Positions 1-11,480 of a stretch of DNA of 64,000 nucleotides are shown one piece after another. A program made the position numbers and the translations under genes. The notes under the pieces are model-generated. The model did not search any database, was not told the origin of the DNA, and worked only from the letters and a program-made list of their open reading frames with translations. The DNA is from Symbiodinium natans. Its lineage: Eukaryota > Sar > Dinophyceae > Suessiales > Symbiodiniaceae. The stretch's first letter is position 1, and the number at the start of each line of letters is the position of its first letter. Where the stretch lies: positions 994,001-1,058,000 of the forward strand of contig CAJNDS010002634.1 of assembly GCA_905221605.1 (NCBI GenBank), read 5' to 3'.

Positions 1-45
1 CATTGGATGACGATTGGGGTTTAGGGTTTAGGGTTTAGGGTTCAG

Positions 46-420
46 GGAGATGCCGAGCCTTCATGGGGAACCGGGAGCCCTGGCATCATTATCCTGGGAA
101 GCCGTCAGGAACATTGAGGAATGATTTACCCCGACCACCACGAACTACGAACTGCGCCTTGTTAGATCCTTGCGAAACGAGTGTACCCGCACTCTTTCAG
201 GATTTTGAGCCCCATTTTTTGAGGATTTCGAGGCTTCTTCAACCATCCTAAATCCCAAGGCCAGATGCCAAAAGAGTCTCACTGTGCCCCATTGAATTAA
301 GTAATATCCCAAAAACCTTCCCAGCCCTGCATACGTTCTGACCTTTCTAGGGCCTTCCCGGAGAGGTCATCCGACGGAAGCACCGGAGGCGCCAGAAGAG
401 CTGAAACGATTGGCCTGGTC
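46..420 (+). other. Two exon-like islands between telomere-like repeats
   Basis: Seen: after an AG at 44-45 a frame runs 46-100 (reading EMPSLHGEPGALASLSWE) and stops at a GC donor-like GCCGTC. A second island follows the AG at 349-350. Read in phase 0 it gives GLPGEVIRRKHRRRQKS then TGA at about 402. Read one base on, it gives a longer acidic frame to a GC at 421. Phase 0 out and phase 0 in are compatible, so this could be the last two exons of a gene entering from the left. No family is recognised. The call rests only on splice-like edges and protein-like composition. Confidence 0.25.
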
Positions 421-929
421 GCCTGCTTGAAGGTTCATGGTGGTTAAGGTTAGGGTTTAGGGTTTAGATTTAAGTTTTTAGGGTGTTTGGTTTAGGGTTT
501 AGGGTTTATAAAGGGTTTAGGGTTTAGGGTTTTGAGCTTAGGGTCCCTGAGCCCTAAATGCCGGAGAGCCCTAAATCCCAGGCTTGGTGAGGACTTGGGG
601 TTGATGTGATTTTTCTCCACCGGCCAACGGGTCTAAGATGTCTGCTTTGTTGGGGGCCTCAAGGGCAAGGGTTTAGGGTTTGGGGTTTGGGGTATAGGGG
701 CTTTTGAGTGCCAACGCCCACAAAGCCCAAAAATGTCCCTTAAAAACCTCAAAAAGCTCAACTAAGAAGCCTGGGAAACCCTACAACCAAGCCCCTGAAG
801 CACATAAAGAGCGCCCCCCCCCCCCCCCCGTCTGGTCATCTGAGAGGCGTTGGTTCTTTCGTCCCTATCCCACATGTACAGTTCAAAAGGATATTCACCC
901 CTCATACAGATCTTGGGACATACAGAAAT

Positions 930-1630
930 GTATGTGTTAACGATACTAACCTGTCGTCGGGCTGATCAGGTTGTCGCGAGATACGCCATGGGTTCTGGCA
1001 GCTGGTGTTTAATCACTACAGCTCCTACAGCTCTTTCAGTTGGGGGAGGCTGACTTTCCTGATTGCTCAGCTGTATAGTCACCATCAGCTTCTCATCACA
1101 AAGGTGCTATTGGCATTGCGTGGTATTGCCGAAGCTTCTGTGTTTCACGGCAGCTCCAAGGCAAACCGACCAAATGCGACGTCGATCTGACTCTTGGCAA
1201 TGTAGAGAGTTCTACAGGTCGGTACCTCGAAACCAGTTGAACCGAAGCTTTGCGGTCCCAGACTTGGTTCAGCTCAAGGTGAAGCTGCTCAAGTTTTCAG
1301 CTGTGATTTTCAGAAACCACACTTCGTCCCAAGTCGAAGCCCAGGAGGAGGATCAAGTTCTCGTAGCCGATTGGGCAGCATTTTCACAGAGCCTTTGCTG
1401 CACAGCACGTCTATCACATTTGTCCCACAAGTGTTGGGTTGTACCGGTTTCGACACTCAAACCAAAAAAGAAGTATCAAGTGCTGATGCTCCCACGTGAC
1501 ATGGATGCCTTAATTTTGGGAGCAAAGGAAGCTACCTTGACCATGTTGCGCATGGACCCAAGCATCATAGGCTTGAGTAGCATGGCGAGGGGCAGTTTCT
1601 ACATATTCTGTAGAAGAAAGGCCTTTCAGG
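930..1630 (+). other. Unique ORF-bearing island, unidentified
   Basis: About 700 bases without heptamer repeats. One frame is open for 195 codons (1063-1650). A second frame reads protein-like stretches (for example LIAQLYSHHQLLITKVLLAL near 1075-1135) interrupted by several stops. No motif or family is recognised. It could be a decayed retrocopy, an exon cluster, or chance. The right end runs directly into a TTTAGGG block at 1627. Confidence 0.25.
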
Positions 1631-4337
1631 GTTTAGGGTTTAGGGTTTAGGGTTTAGGGTTTAGGGCCTAGGGTTTAGGGCTTCCTGGATCTCTGATCTC
1701 CTTCACGGAACAAAGGTATGTCAAGAAGCACTACCACAAGTATGGAATCTCGGCTGACCAAGCTCTCTTGCTTCTTCTGTTCGCTTGATCCCGGCATCTT
1801 TGGAACGCTGACACGGCGCAAGCAACCTGAAGAAAGGGGTTTAGGGTTTAGGGTTTGGGGTTTGGGGTTTGGCTCTTGCATCTGTTTCTGGACCCGGACT
1901 TAAGTACCTCAGGCTCCTGCGAAGGTGGACCTACCTCAATCCGCGCCAGTGTCATGCTTTGTTGCATGAAATAACCCTAAACCCTAAGCCCTAAACCCTA
2001 AACCCTAAACGAATGAGGCCCCCTGATATCTGATGGAAGCAAGAGGCCTTGCCCAAGAGCAGGCAATGTTCAAGAGTGCTTCGTCAGGGTTTAGGTTAAG
2101 GGTTTAGGGTTCGGGGTTTGGGGTTTAGGGTTTAGATGCATTCCTAACTAGGACCCAGAGTAGGCCCTCGTCACCTTTCTTTGGGGTCTACGTTCTCTTA
2201 GAAGCTGCTTTAAACCAAGAGGGTCACCCTTTTTATTCCTAGGTTACGAAGCATCAGAGATTTCCCCTCTAAACTGCCACAAGGCATCTTCGCCGAGCCT
2301 TGGCAGGGTTCGCTCGGCCCGGCGCCCCCACGGCCACCAAAGCCAGCGCCCAGGCGACGTTGGGTCTTGGGGTCCAGGGTTTAGGGTTGACGGGGTTTAT
2401 ACGTTCCAGAAAGTACAGGGTGTTAAGGCGCTATTGGGCTTGTCGAGTGCCTGAGGTTTAGAGACAGGGCTTCAGGATTCATAGGGTTTGGGTTGATTGG
2501 AAGTTTAGCGTTTAAAGGGGTGTCGAGCTTTGAAATTGGGATTCAGGGCATATAGGGCTTAGAGGGTCAGACCTTCAAACTTTTCCGCCAGAACATGACG
2601 TATGTCTAGAGCGTCTTTCGGACCGAAGGAAGTCGGGACATGCGCGATGGCACTCTTCCTCGAGCCCTCCTTGCAGGTAATATAGCTGCCAGTCTTGTCA
2701 AACCCTAAACCCTAAACCCTAAACCCTAATCGTCAGTTGTCCCGGAGGCCTTGGCCGAAGTGGGTGGCCGAGCTTGTGGCAGAGGACCGAGCACCGGTGT
2801 GATGAAGACAGCTACTGGCGCCGAACCCGAAGTCTGGAGCTGAAAGGATGCCCTAGGGTTTAGGGTTTAGGGGTTAGGGTTTAGGTTTCCACGGTTGTTG
2901 GCTTCAGGGGTTGGTGGTAAGGATTCCTGAGAAGCACTTGCTACGCCTTCACAGCCAGCGAATCATTGCAGGAGCAGATGCTGCCGTATGTGGACAGGCT
3001 CGGGATTCGGGACACTTGAGCCAACTTCTTCACGAATCAAACTCAGCAGGTGGCTTCAGGCCTCATGCCTCATGCATACGAAGGTCTCCGGCCTGGATTG
3101 GGATTTTGATTTCCGGTGTGAAAACTGCTTACCACGCATTGCTAGCAATCCCGGTGTCCATCCTGAAGCCATCTAAAGGTACCTCAGGAGTTCACTCAAG
3201 AAGCCGGCCATTGGCTTAGTAGCTGAGTAGGTAACCTTTAACCTTTTGCGGCATTTTTGGGTATGAATACTCCTGCCATAATTGAAAGGTTCGGGGAGAA
3301 ACTAGGCTGGCCCCAAAATCATCGAAGCCCTAAATGGCCCTTTCCTTGCAAGGGAATCCCAACAGTCCGAAAACATGTCATCATTTTCAGCCCAAGCCGT
3401 ACCTTGAGCCTAAAGCCTACACCCTGAACCCTGACCCTTTGCAAACCCAACAAGCCCTACAAGTGCTGTAAGCCACCCTAAAACCCTACACCCTAAACCC
3501 CAAACCCCAAACCCCAAACCCCAAACCCCAAACCCTAAACCCTAAACCCTAAACCCCAGGGAGCTGCCCTTCCTGGAGCTCCTGGAGCTCAGCGGCGCCG
3601 CGCCGCGGCGCCCCTTGGGCCCGCGGGCGCCGCGGCCCCGAGGGCCCGTCTCCGCCCCTTGGGGTGAAGGAGAGCTCCATGTGGGGTTTAGGGTTTGGGG
3701 TTTAGGGTTTAGGGTTTGGGGTTTCGGGTTTCGGGTTTCGGGTTTAGAATTCGGGTTGGGGGTAGGGTTTGGGGTTTATAGGGTTCATTGGGTTCATAGG
3801 GTGCATAGGGTGCAGAGGGTTTCTGGTTAAGTTTATAGGGTTTCGAGGGTTCTAGGGGAGGTGAAGGAGAGCCCCATGTCGGGTTTAGGGTTTAGGGCTT
3901 GGGGTTAAGGATGTAGGGTTTATAGGGTTTATAGAGTTTATAGGGGTTTGAGTCAGGTTTCTACTGGGGTTTAGGGTTTACAGAGCTCATGGGAACCTAG
4001 GGGTTTATAGGTTTTTTTTTTATCAAGTTTGTAGGGTTTATAGTGTTTGTAAGGTTGGTTGGCTTTTGGGATTTGGCTTATAGGGTTTAGGGTCCCGTTG
4101 CAAAAGGGTTACAGGAAGAATGGTTTGGTTCTTGGAGGGTTTATGGTTTCTTTGAAATGATGTGTTGGGTATACGACGACCATGATGAAGTCGGAACACG
4201 TCTTGGCGGGTTATAAACGGGCCGGCCCAACATGAGATCTGAAGTTTGAAGTTCTGGATTGGTGGTGCGATTTTTCCTGAGCACCCCTGCCCAAAACTGA
4301 ACATCAGGCCCGGACGGGGCTTCATTGAGGATGAGCT

Positions 4338-4460
4338 ACTTGAAGGTTCATGGGTAGTTATAAGTAGGGTTACAAGTACCCTATAGAAACAAGGTTATAA
4401 CCAGTTATAAGTATACTTGCCCCACTCACAACCCCACTTATAACTACCCACGAACCTTGG
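4338..4460. mobile_element. MITE family A, copy 1
   Basis: Short inverted-repeat element. The left end ACTTGAAGGTTCATGGGTAG is mirrored by the right end CTACCCACGAACCTTGG, and the interior is AT-rich with repeated TTATAAGTA. Five further full or partial copies occur at 7507, 49821, 53281, 55569 and 59139. It has no coding capacity. I infer a non-autonomous, transposase-mobilised element or introner-like element. Confidence 0.75.
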
Positions 4461-4744
4461 GCCTTATAGTAGGGAGTAGGGAGAAGTCAGGATGGATGGG
4501 TAGCATCGGAACTTTAGCTGGAGGAGTCATTTTTGGGAGCGGGCTGGTGGGTTTAGGGTTTAGGGTTTAGGGTTTAGGGTTTAGGGTTTAGGGTTTAGGG
4601 TTAGGGTTCCCCCCTTCAAACAAAGAAAGCCTGAAACTTTCTACAGCCTCAAGCCCAGCTTCCCCCTTTTTGCCCCCCTCAAGGTTATATTAAACCCCCA
4701 GACCCTAGCTTCCCCCTTCTAGGTTATAAAAAAAAAAACCTACA

Positions 4745-4867
4745 TGGGGGGGGGGGGGGGGGCTAGTTATAGGTAGAGTTATAAGAACCCTAAATTGGGT
4801 TATAAGGATCCTAAATGAGGTTATAAGTCCTTTAACTACAGTTGGTTTAGTAAGTGGCCCCTCCTTA
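4745..4867. mobile_element. MITE family E, copy 1
   Basis: The segment from the poly-G run to GGCCCCTCC is a reverse-complement relative of 31139-31257. Both share TTATAAGTCC, GGATCCTAA and AACTACAGTTGGT/AACTGTAGTT blocks in the same order. Ends are GGGGGG...CCCCTCC; the left end is eroded into a 19-base G run. No ORF. Confidence 0.65.
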
Positions 4868-5042
4868 TAGACCCTAGTTTCACCCGTTTGTCACGTGCAG
4901 CCGAGGCTTGGGGAGCACCTCGCCAAAAGCTTTATCCCATTTTGGAAGGTCGGCTCGGGTGGTCTTGAGGATGCTGGTGGACATCTTTGAGGTTAGGGCT
5001 TAGGGTTTAGGGTTGAGGGTTCAGGGTTTAGGGTTTAGGTTT

Positions 5043-6088
5043 CGGAGGATTCTTGGCGTAGCCAACCATTGAAAGAAAGCGCCACCGACGCTCACGAAGA
5101 AGACGAAGAGCCGAGGCTGCAGACAGGGGGCGCTACAAGAGCGGCCTGGCAAGGGAAGTAGCTGAGTAGCCTTCAGAGAACTTCGGGATCATGAGCTGTT
5201 GTTAATCAGGTCCCTTTTATAGATCATGGTCAAATATGCTGAATAGAATTCTGATCAGCAGGGGACGCTGCCCTGGGTGCCATGCGCTACATCCCGGGGA
5301 TACCATGCAAATGTAAAAGCCGTGTCTTCACCAATCCCGTGTAGGCCCTTAGGACGTCAGCTACCATTCGCGCTTCACCTTAAACGCAGCAGACCTCGGT
5401 CCGCTGTACGCCCAGCATACCCATTCTATTCAAACATGCTCCCTATAGCGTTTAGGGCTTAGGGTTTAGGGTTTTGGGTTTAGGGTTTGCCTTGCTGCAG
5501 GTGGCGGAACTGGGCGCATGGTTGGCGACTGGGCTGAGAAGACTCGAAGGGTTGCGGTGATCTCTGCGGCGGCGTCAACTTTGGTTAAGTCATGCCGTGC
5601 TTTTCCCAGACTGTGGCGAAGATGAGAAACCAAGCAGATGCCCATAAAAGTGCGTGTTTCTGCTTGTTGAGTTTGTTGGGGTAGCTGAGCCCAGCTGCTT
5701 TTCCTAAGGCGATGCCTCTTTGCAGGCGCTTGGCCTGACACCGCTCTCGAGCACAGATACCACACTCCAGGTACCTTGACTTCAGATTTGGGATGTTCCC
5801 CCTTATACGAACAGTCCTTAATAGCCCCCTGCCTTACTCCCTATTCAGGACTGTAGGGTAGGGGGGGACATGCCAACACACTGACTTCAGATGCAGAAAG
5901 CCCGACGTTGTCTTTGTTGTTGGTAGAGTCGGTAGAGTTTATACATGACATTGACATTTGTTGAGTTGTTTTGCCTTGTTGAGTTCAGGAGGATCCGATC
6001 TACGCATGTTTACCTTGGCAACTAGCAGCGTAGCCTTTCCCATTTCCAGTTTTCGTGGCTCCACGGTGCGCGAGGCCAGAAGATTCAA
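5043..6088. other. Gap with one MITE and no recognised gene
   Basis: A few short open frames exist. For example 5500-5560 reads VAELGAWLATGLRRLEGL on the + strand, between an AG and a GT, and could be an exon. Nothing can be assigned. One heptamer block lies at 5452-5487 and the family C element at 5788-5881. Confidence 0.3.
5788..5881. mobile_element. MITE family C, copy 1, with 11-bp target duplication
   Basis: Left end TTGGGATGTTCCCCC is mirrored near the right end by GGGGGGGACATGCCAA. The element is bracketed by a perfect 11-base direct repeat TGACTTCAGAT (5777-5787 and 5882-5892), as expected of a target-site duplication. Related copies lie at 9338 and 37268. The duplication contains a CAG, so an insertion of this type could place splice-like AG signals at its edge. 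Confidence 0.75.
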
Positions 6089-6302
6089 CCCTGAACCCTA
6101 AAACCCTAAAACCCTAAAACCCGAAAACCCTAAAACCCTAAACCCTAAAACCCTAAAACCCTAAATCCCTAAAACCCTAAAACCCCAAAACCCTAAAACC
6201 CTAAAACCCTAAAACCCTAAAACCCTAAAACCCTAAAACCCTAAAACCCTAAAACCCTAAAACCCTGAACCCTGAACCCTGAACCCTAAAACCCTAAAAC
6301 CT
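6089..6302 (-). repeat. Octamer variant array (AAAACCCT)n
   Basis: About 210 bases of nearly uninterrupted AAAACCCT units, an 8-base variant of the usual 7-base CCCTAAA, with a few ACCCTGA units at the right. The extra A is present in most units, so the array appears to have spread from one mutated unit. Confidence 0.9.
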
Positions 6303-7506
6303 TTGTTGGGTTAAGAGTTTGGGGTGGGTGCCAGGGCTCTCCGGCATCCTCCGCGGCACCCCAACCACGGCTTCCAGAGGCAGCGACTGAGGCCCGCGCT
6401 TCTCTTGCCCAAAGATCATGCAGGGTTTACGGTTTAGGGTTTAGGGTTTAGGGTTTATAGGGTTTAGGGTTTAGGGTTTAGGGTTTAGGGTTTGGGTTGC
6501 CCAAAAAGGTTGTTTGCACTCTCCGTACGCTTTTGACGTGCTCCTACTCTGCTTTGCAATACACAGTTTGTATATGGCATAGTGCATACAACGTGCCATG
6601 TCCCAGAAAATGCAAGAAGACTGACTGTGGTTCTGGCATTGTCCCGTTTTTTCCACTGCAGCCAGCAGGACCACATAAGTGTTGCTCCTATGGTGGCATT
6701 GTAGACCTCACCGTCCCCCCCTGGCCATCCGTAGTAACTGATGTCTCGCCCCCCAGACTAGTTCTTTTCCACCCACTTGGGGTTTTGCTCACGCGGTCTA
6801 GTCTACAAGCACATCGCCCCACCGTGATCCAAGCCTTGCTGGCGGTTTAGGGTCTTAGGGTCTGGAAGGCCTTCTGTTTTGCCCACAAGTTCATGTCCAC
6901 CTCATGTTCAACTGAGCATCATTGCAGAACCTCTGTGGTGGAGCTGCTGCCCCTTGGCCCCCTTTGTCATCTCCAACAGAGGGGCTCTGAGGGTGAACCT
7001 TGATCAACAGTGCTGAAAGGGTGCGATGTCCGGTCTTCGTACTTATACGAGTGAGAGCTTGGCGGTCAAAAACTAAAGCCAGTTGCTGATCATAGCCGTA
7101 GCAGAAACATCATCATACCAGTAGCAGCAACGACGGCTAACAGCAGCTAGGTACAGTAATCATCAGAGTCAGTCACAATACAAGCTTGGTAGCCCGCGGT
7201 ACCCTTTTTTCAAAAAGAAACAGGGTGCCCTTAGTGCAAGCTGGTTGGTGACCAAGCAAGAGGCGCCCCCGCGATGCTCACTGCCAATGCCGGAGAGCTT
7301 CAAGTTGCCGGGCTCCATTGGCGTCTCTGAAAAGCACCCTTAAACCCCAAATGGCCTCCCAGCAAAGTAAGTTCTATACCCCCGAACCTTAGACAACCTG
7401 AAGGCCCCCAACGCCCTGAGCTGGCAAATGCCAACTGGAAATCTCAGATCGTGCCGCCGGCTCAGACCTCAGTGCTACCTACTTCTTCTCCACAACCCTG
7501 GAATGT
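6303..7506. other. No recognised gene; one heptamer array
   Basis: Heptamer array at 6427-6495. A 117-codon + strand frame (6497-6850) ends in a heptamer fragment and shows no motif. 7200-7250 carries a fragment resembling pieces near 13391 and 57000 (GGGTGCCCTTA next to a GGTTGGTNACC-like string), which may be another small repeat family. I see nothing else. Confidence 0.3.
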
Positions 7507-7608
7507 ACTTGAAGTTTCATGGGCAGTTATAAGTAGGGTTATAAGTACCCTATAAGCATGGTTACCCTACTTCTAAACCCGTTTATAACTACCCATGAAC
7601 CTCCAAGT
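7507..7608. mobile_element. MITE family A, copy 2
   Basis: ACTTGAAGTTTCATGGGCAG at the left and CTACCCATGAACCTCCAAGT at the right are inverted. The interior has TTATAAGTAGGGTTATAAG as in copy 1. About 102 bp, non-coding. Confidence 0.75.
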
Positions 7609-7779
7609 AAGCGCCTGAACAGCATTGGCGCTCCTTCGCGCACCCGCGGGGAACACCTCTAGAGCTGGCAAAACTTGGCACGTTGAAAGTTTAGGCCACC
7701 GAAAAACGGTCCTAGACCCAATGCCTTTCAGCCCTCTAGCCACAAAGTGAAACCACTAGCCACAAAGTCAAACCACAAT

Positions 7780-8020
7780 ATACAACAGCACACAAATACA
7801 TAAGTATGCATGCATGAACATATGCACATGTTGTAGGCCGAGGAATAGAGATGTAAGCATAAATATACATATCAATGTGTGTATGCATATGTATATATAT
7901 ATATATACATGCATATATGTACATGTTTACTTCTAATTCATTCCATATATATATATAGATATATTTACATATGTATGTATCTATAGATATATGTATCTGT
8001 GTGTGTGATTGTCGCTGCTT
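7780..8020. repeat. TA/ATAC-rich microsatellite region
   Basis: Runs of TATATATA interspersed with CATACATG/GTATGTAT units over about 240 bases. Any peptide read across it (Tyr/Ile repeats) is an artefact of the simple sequence. Confidence 0.8.
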
Positions 8021-10153
8021 TTCATATTGTGTAATAAAAACGGAACATCGCCCTTGATAGTCCGAAACCCTCCACTAACCCTGGGTGCGTTGGGGGGAGC
8101 TTAGGTCATGGCTTCAGTCCATGGAGGACGCGCAGTGACCCGGCCACATTTGGAGGTCAAAGGTTCTAGGATGTGGGCTTTGAGGGCCCTAGAAGAGGAC
8201 TTGCAGGGCCTTAGGGGGCCCTTCCTTCTGTGTGCAGAGCGTAGGGTTTAGGCTGGTAGGGCAAGTTTTACGCGTTTTGGTTTCCTGGTTTGGGATGTAG
8301 GGCTCGGGAGCTCAATCCTTGCGACTGTGATGCTTCGTTTTGCTGCACTCGTCAGAAATGCCGAATAAGAGCCCCAAACCGCCAAAAGCAGGTTCGTTCT
8401 GCCCTACCACGACGCCCTGACCTCCCAGTGGCTTGGCTTAGGGGTTGCACAGGTTTTTTGGGTGTCAGGCAGGATGGAAGGGCCTTTAGGTCACCGTCAC
8501 AAAGTGCTTTCCAATAAATGAGGTCCAGGGTTTACACGTTTGCTGGATTGGGTGTCCTCATTCGACACGGATGGTGAATCGGTGTAGACAGTGTAGAAGA
8601 TTGTTTTCCTTTGTGCCTACCAGGGTGGGGACGTGTGGTCAGTGGGCCAAGGTTCTACCACGCTTGCTTCAACTGAGACTCATCGTCTGGGCATTCCCTT
8701 GCATCCAGACCCTGCATGGCACCAACCTGTGCTCTGTCCCCACATGAATCCCATGACCTACCCAGGAATATGTCTGGGAGAGACCCCTCTGCCCTCAAAT
8801 CGCACATCCTGCCTGCTATTTTTGCGGAAGGTTGCAGGAAAACTAGCACCTAGAACAGTCAGCTAGGCGGTGTCAGCAAGCGCAACAAGACCCATAACCT
8901 CGGCTTTGGAGATGCTCGCCTTTGCACCCTCAGGTTCGATTCCTTGGAGCAAATCTTGACCCTCTTCGTCCATGGGGGCGAGGTGGCTTGCTTGCCTTGG
9001 CTGTTGATAGCCGGTTGATGCTATGCCTGCGTTGCTTCAGCATTTAGGCCTGTAAGGTTGAGGGTTTTGCGTTTAGGGGTTTAGGTTCTGCATGCTCTTC
9101 ATACTCTTGATGCTCATACACATTCCTAAGTTTCTGTTCCGGGCAGTGGGAAGCAACGTGTCCAGTGTTGAGCGTTCCTGTAGCAAGAAGAGAAGTCGCA
9201 GAAGCTTAAATGCTGAAACCTGGAAGGCCTAAATCAATACAGCCAATCCCAAAACATGTTTGCGGTTCAGCTCTTGTCAATTGAGGTGGACGATCGGTTT
9301 TTCGAGAGCATTGGACCCTGACTTGCACACAGATGATACAGGTTGGGATGTTCCCCCTAGTACTAACAGTACTCTACCAGTCCTTAACAGGGATTGTCGT
9401 CCCCCCCTACTATAATCCCTACGTTGGGCTTCGGGGTTCGGTCTGGTCATCTAAGGCATCCACAAGCTTGGCCACCGGCGCATCTTTCAAAAGTGGTTCC
9501 GCGAGCATTGCAAATGAAGCCAGGCGTTTTGGAAACTCTGTAAACCACCCTGAGCCAGAAGACTGATGGGCCAGGCTTGCTACCAGGGGACGCCTTGTTC
9601 GACTGCTGCGGGTTCGTCCGTGCTCACACATTCGGGAAGCACCAGCATGGAGGGACCGATGCCTGATGTGCCGGCCAGCAGAAGTTGCAGAGCCTGGAAG
9701 CCATCTCCGACCCTCCGACCCTCAAGCGACGATGCTCAGACATCAGCCATGAGCTCGTGACTTCTCGATGGGTGCTGGACCATAAAGAATGCAGATGCCT
9801 TGGGTCGACCAACAGTGAATGGGAACAGCTAGAAGAGTTAACAAAGGTGGATGCCTCAGCAAGATGTGATAGCATGGAGCTGTGTCCAGTCTTGTTTGCT
9901 TCTGAAGTGGCCAGGACCGGCAGACTTCAGAGACAGTTGTCATGAAAGGCACGAGAAAAGGCACGCACCCTGCCGTACAGGGTCTGACTCCTCCATTCTG
10001 AAAGGGCTTTGCTCGAGACTCGCTTTTGTTTCTGCGTCTTGTTCGTTCGTTTGCATCCCACAGCTTCGGCAGCAGCAGAAAGAGTAGCAACTTCACTGCG
10101 TAGTTATCCATGAGCCTTCTCGATACAGCCCCAGAACTTTTCGACATACTCTT
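8021..10153. other. Low-repeat stretch with no assignable gene
   Basis: Almost free of heptamers. Several frames of 60-150 codons occur on both strands (for example + 9685-9945 and - 9743-10189) with no recognised motif, and they contradict each other. The + strand piece around 9757-9780 (SRWVLDHKE) faintly recalls the start of copia reverse transcriptases, but nothing around it supports this. The family C element at 9338 is the only repeat seen. Confidence 0.3.
9338..9421. mobile_element. MITE family C, copy 2
   Basis: Left end TTGGGATGTTCCCCCTAGTA with AGTCCTTAA inside, right end GTCCCCCCCTACTATAATCC. Layout matches the copies at 5788 and 37268. No clear target duplication. Confidence 0.6.
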
Positions 10154-10213
10154 CCTTGGGGACCAACTGAACCCTAAAATTGGGGTCATATACCTTCATA
10201 ATTCCTTCCCAAG
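10154..10213. mobile_element. Fragment of MITE family D
   Basis: CCTTGGGGACCAACTGAACC followed by TTGGGGTCATATACC matches the ends and interior of the intact element at 51478-51591. The right inverted end is degenerate (TTCCTTCCCAAG). Similar one-ended pieces lie near 35047 and 35212. Confidence 0.55.
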
Positions 10214-10285
10214 ACTCTCATCTCACTTGCAAGAACCCACACCGCACTCCACAAGCCTCGCATGACCTGTCCGCACCACTCTCAG

Positions 10286-10350
10286 GTGCATCTTGCGCAT
10301 TCTTCGCGACCAGGTGCGCGACACTGACCTGGCGCGGCGCTTGCATCGTG
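10286..10350 (+). CDS. Candidate exon, unidentified protein
   Basis: Follows CTCTCAG. The frame starting one base in reads CILRILRDQVRDTDLARRLH with strong G/C third-position bias. It ends at a donor that is itself the first bases of a telomere-like block (CGTG|GTTTAGGG). Its acidic/basic helix-like character and the TDG-containing exon at 14258 would fit a von Willebrand A-type domain, but that is a guess. One-nucleotide phase in, phase 1 out. Confidence 0.4.
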
Positions 10351-10433
10351 GTTTAGGGTCTGGGGTTTAGGGTTTAGAGTTTAGTGCGAGGCTTTCTGAG
10401 GCTGCGCGGGCTTTACCCCCTAATCCCTACGTG

Positions 10434-10507
10434 AAGAACCCAAAAACCTACTTTCTTATATTAATTCTTGGGAGACGTACCAAAAAAGGTAGGTTCTGCG
10501 GGTTCTT
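10434..10507. mobile_element. MITE family F, copy 1
   Basis: AAGAACCCAAAAACCTAC at the left and GTAGGTTCTGCGGGTTCTT at the right form an inverted repeat around a TTATATTAATTC core. A related element is at 58107-58187. Confidence 0.6.
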
Positions 10508-10609
10508 AATGTAAGCCCACCCCAAGCCCCGCACTGCATCCCAAGCTCAGCTAGGCTGGTGGCGAAGGAGCCATCTTAGGCGCCCCTCAACCCTGGCAAG
10601 GGCCAAGTC

Positions 10610-11480
10610 AGCGTTTCTTAAATAGGGGTTTAGGGTTTCGGGTTCCTAAATAGGGGTTTAGGGTTTCGGGTTCCGTTTTTTTTTTGGTGGAGGTGGTTAG
10701 GGGATGGGGGGTGGGTGGGGGGCTAGTCCGACAAGAGGGGCTGTGCTTGTTGCGGGGGTATATGGAAAGACTCCTGTAACCCTAAACCTCATATGTGAAC
10801 CTTATAAGCCCTCCAAATAAAAACCCTAAAAAAGGGCCCTGCAGCCTTACAAACCCCCAAGACCCTGTCTAAACCCTGCATAAAGCCCTGTTCAAACCCA
10901 CATACCCCCATACTTCCTATAAAACCCTATAAACCCATACCACCCTACAACGCCCCATAAGCCCTACAAACCCCCTCTAAGCACTATAAACCCTAAACCC
11001 TAAACCCCTCACATTAAAAAACAAAAAAACGGCGGGCTTCCCAGGTCGGTGTGGTCTGCTTCGGACCCACGGTTCAAACGATCATCCCGCCCACACCCAA
11101 AGGGCCAGGGGCCAAGACTTAGTGGGTTTAGGGTTTAGGGTTTTTGGGTTTAGGGGTTTAGGGGGTTGAGGGTTGAGTCCGGATGCAAAAAGGGTCGAGG
11201 GTTTAGGGTTCAGGGTTTAGGGTTTCGGGCTAAAGCCCCAAAGGCTGCTAATGTGGTGCGTTTTTGGTGTAGCATACGCTAAGCCCCTATAACTAACCCG
11301 AAAAGGAGCTACGTGAGAGCCTTCAGGTTAGGGCATTGGAATTGAGGGCTTTTACAGCTTTTGGACTTCGGGTTTCGATTCCGGTTCGGTGGTTCATTTA
11401 CGAGTGTGGGGGGCCTTAGGGTTGCATTTGCAAGTCACCCTCAACCCTAAACCCTAAACCCTAAACTTTGGGGGTTTGGG
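10610..11480. repeat. Degenerate heptamer mosaic with a 29-bp tandem copy
   Basis: Heptamer blocks in both orientations. 10618-10673 holds two tandem copies of a TAAATAGGGGTTTAGGG-type unit. 10780-11010 is a run of C/A-rich fragments resembling heavily mutated CCCTAAA/CCCTATAA units. No gene seen. Confidence 0.7.

Larger units (their letters stand above)
1..5050. repeat. Telomere-like heptamer mosaic, left part
   Basis: Short blocks of TTTAGGG or its complement CCCTAAA recur roughly every 100-600 bases (for example 16-45, 446-530, 1627-1680, 1974-2010, 2093-2140, 2699-2730, 2852-2886, 3482-3558, 3683-3960, 4551-4610, 4990-5042). Orientation flips between blocks, and one-base variants are common: TTTGGGG, TTTCGGG, TTCAGGG and the longer TTTATAGGG. 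No block is long enough or terminal enough to be a chromosome end. Apart from the islands listed separately I see no recognisable gene in this stretch. Confidence 0.9.

Noticed and set aside
8933-8945. GGTTCGATTCC, a T-loop-like string
   Set aside because: No flanking stems or anticodon arm; not a tRNA.
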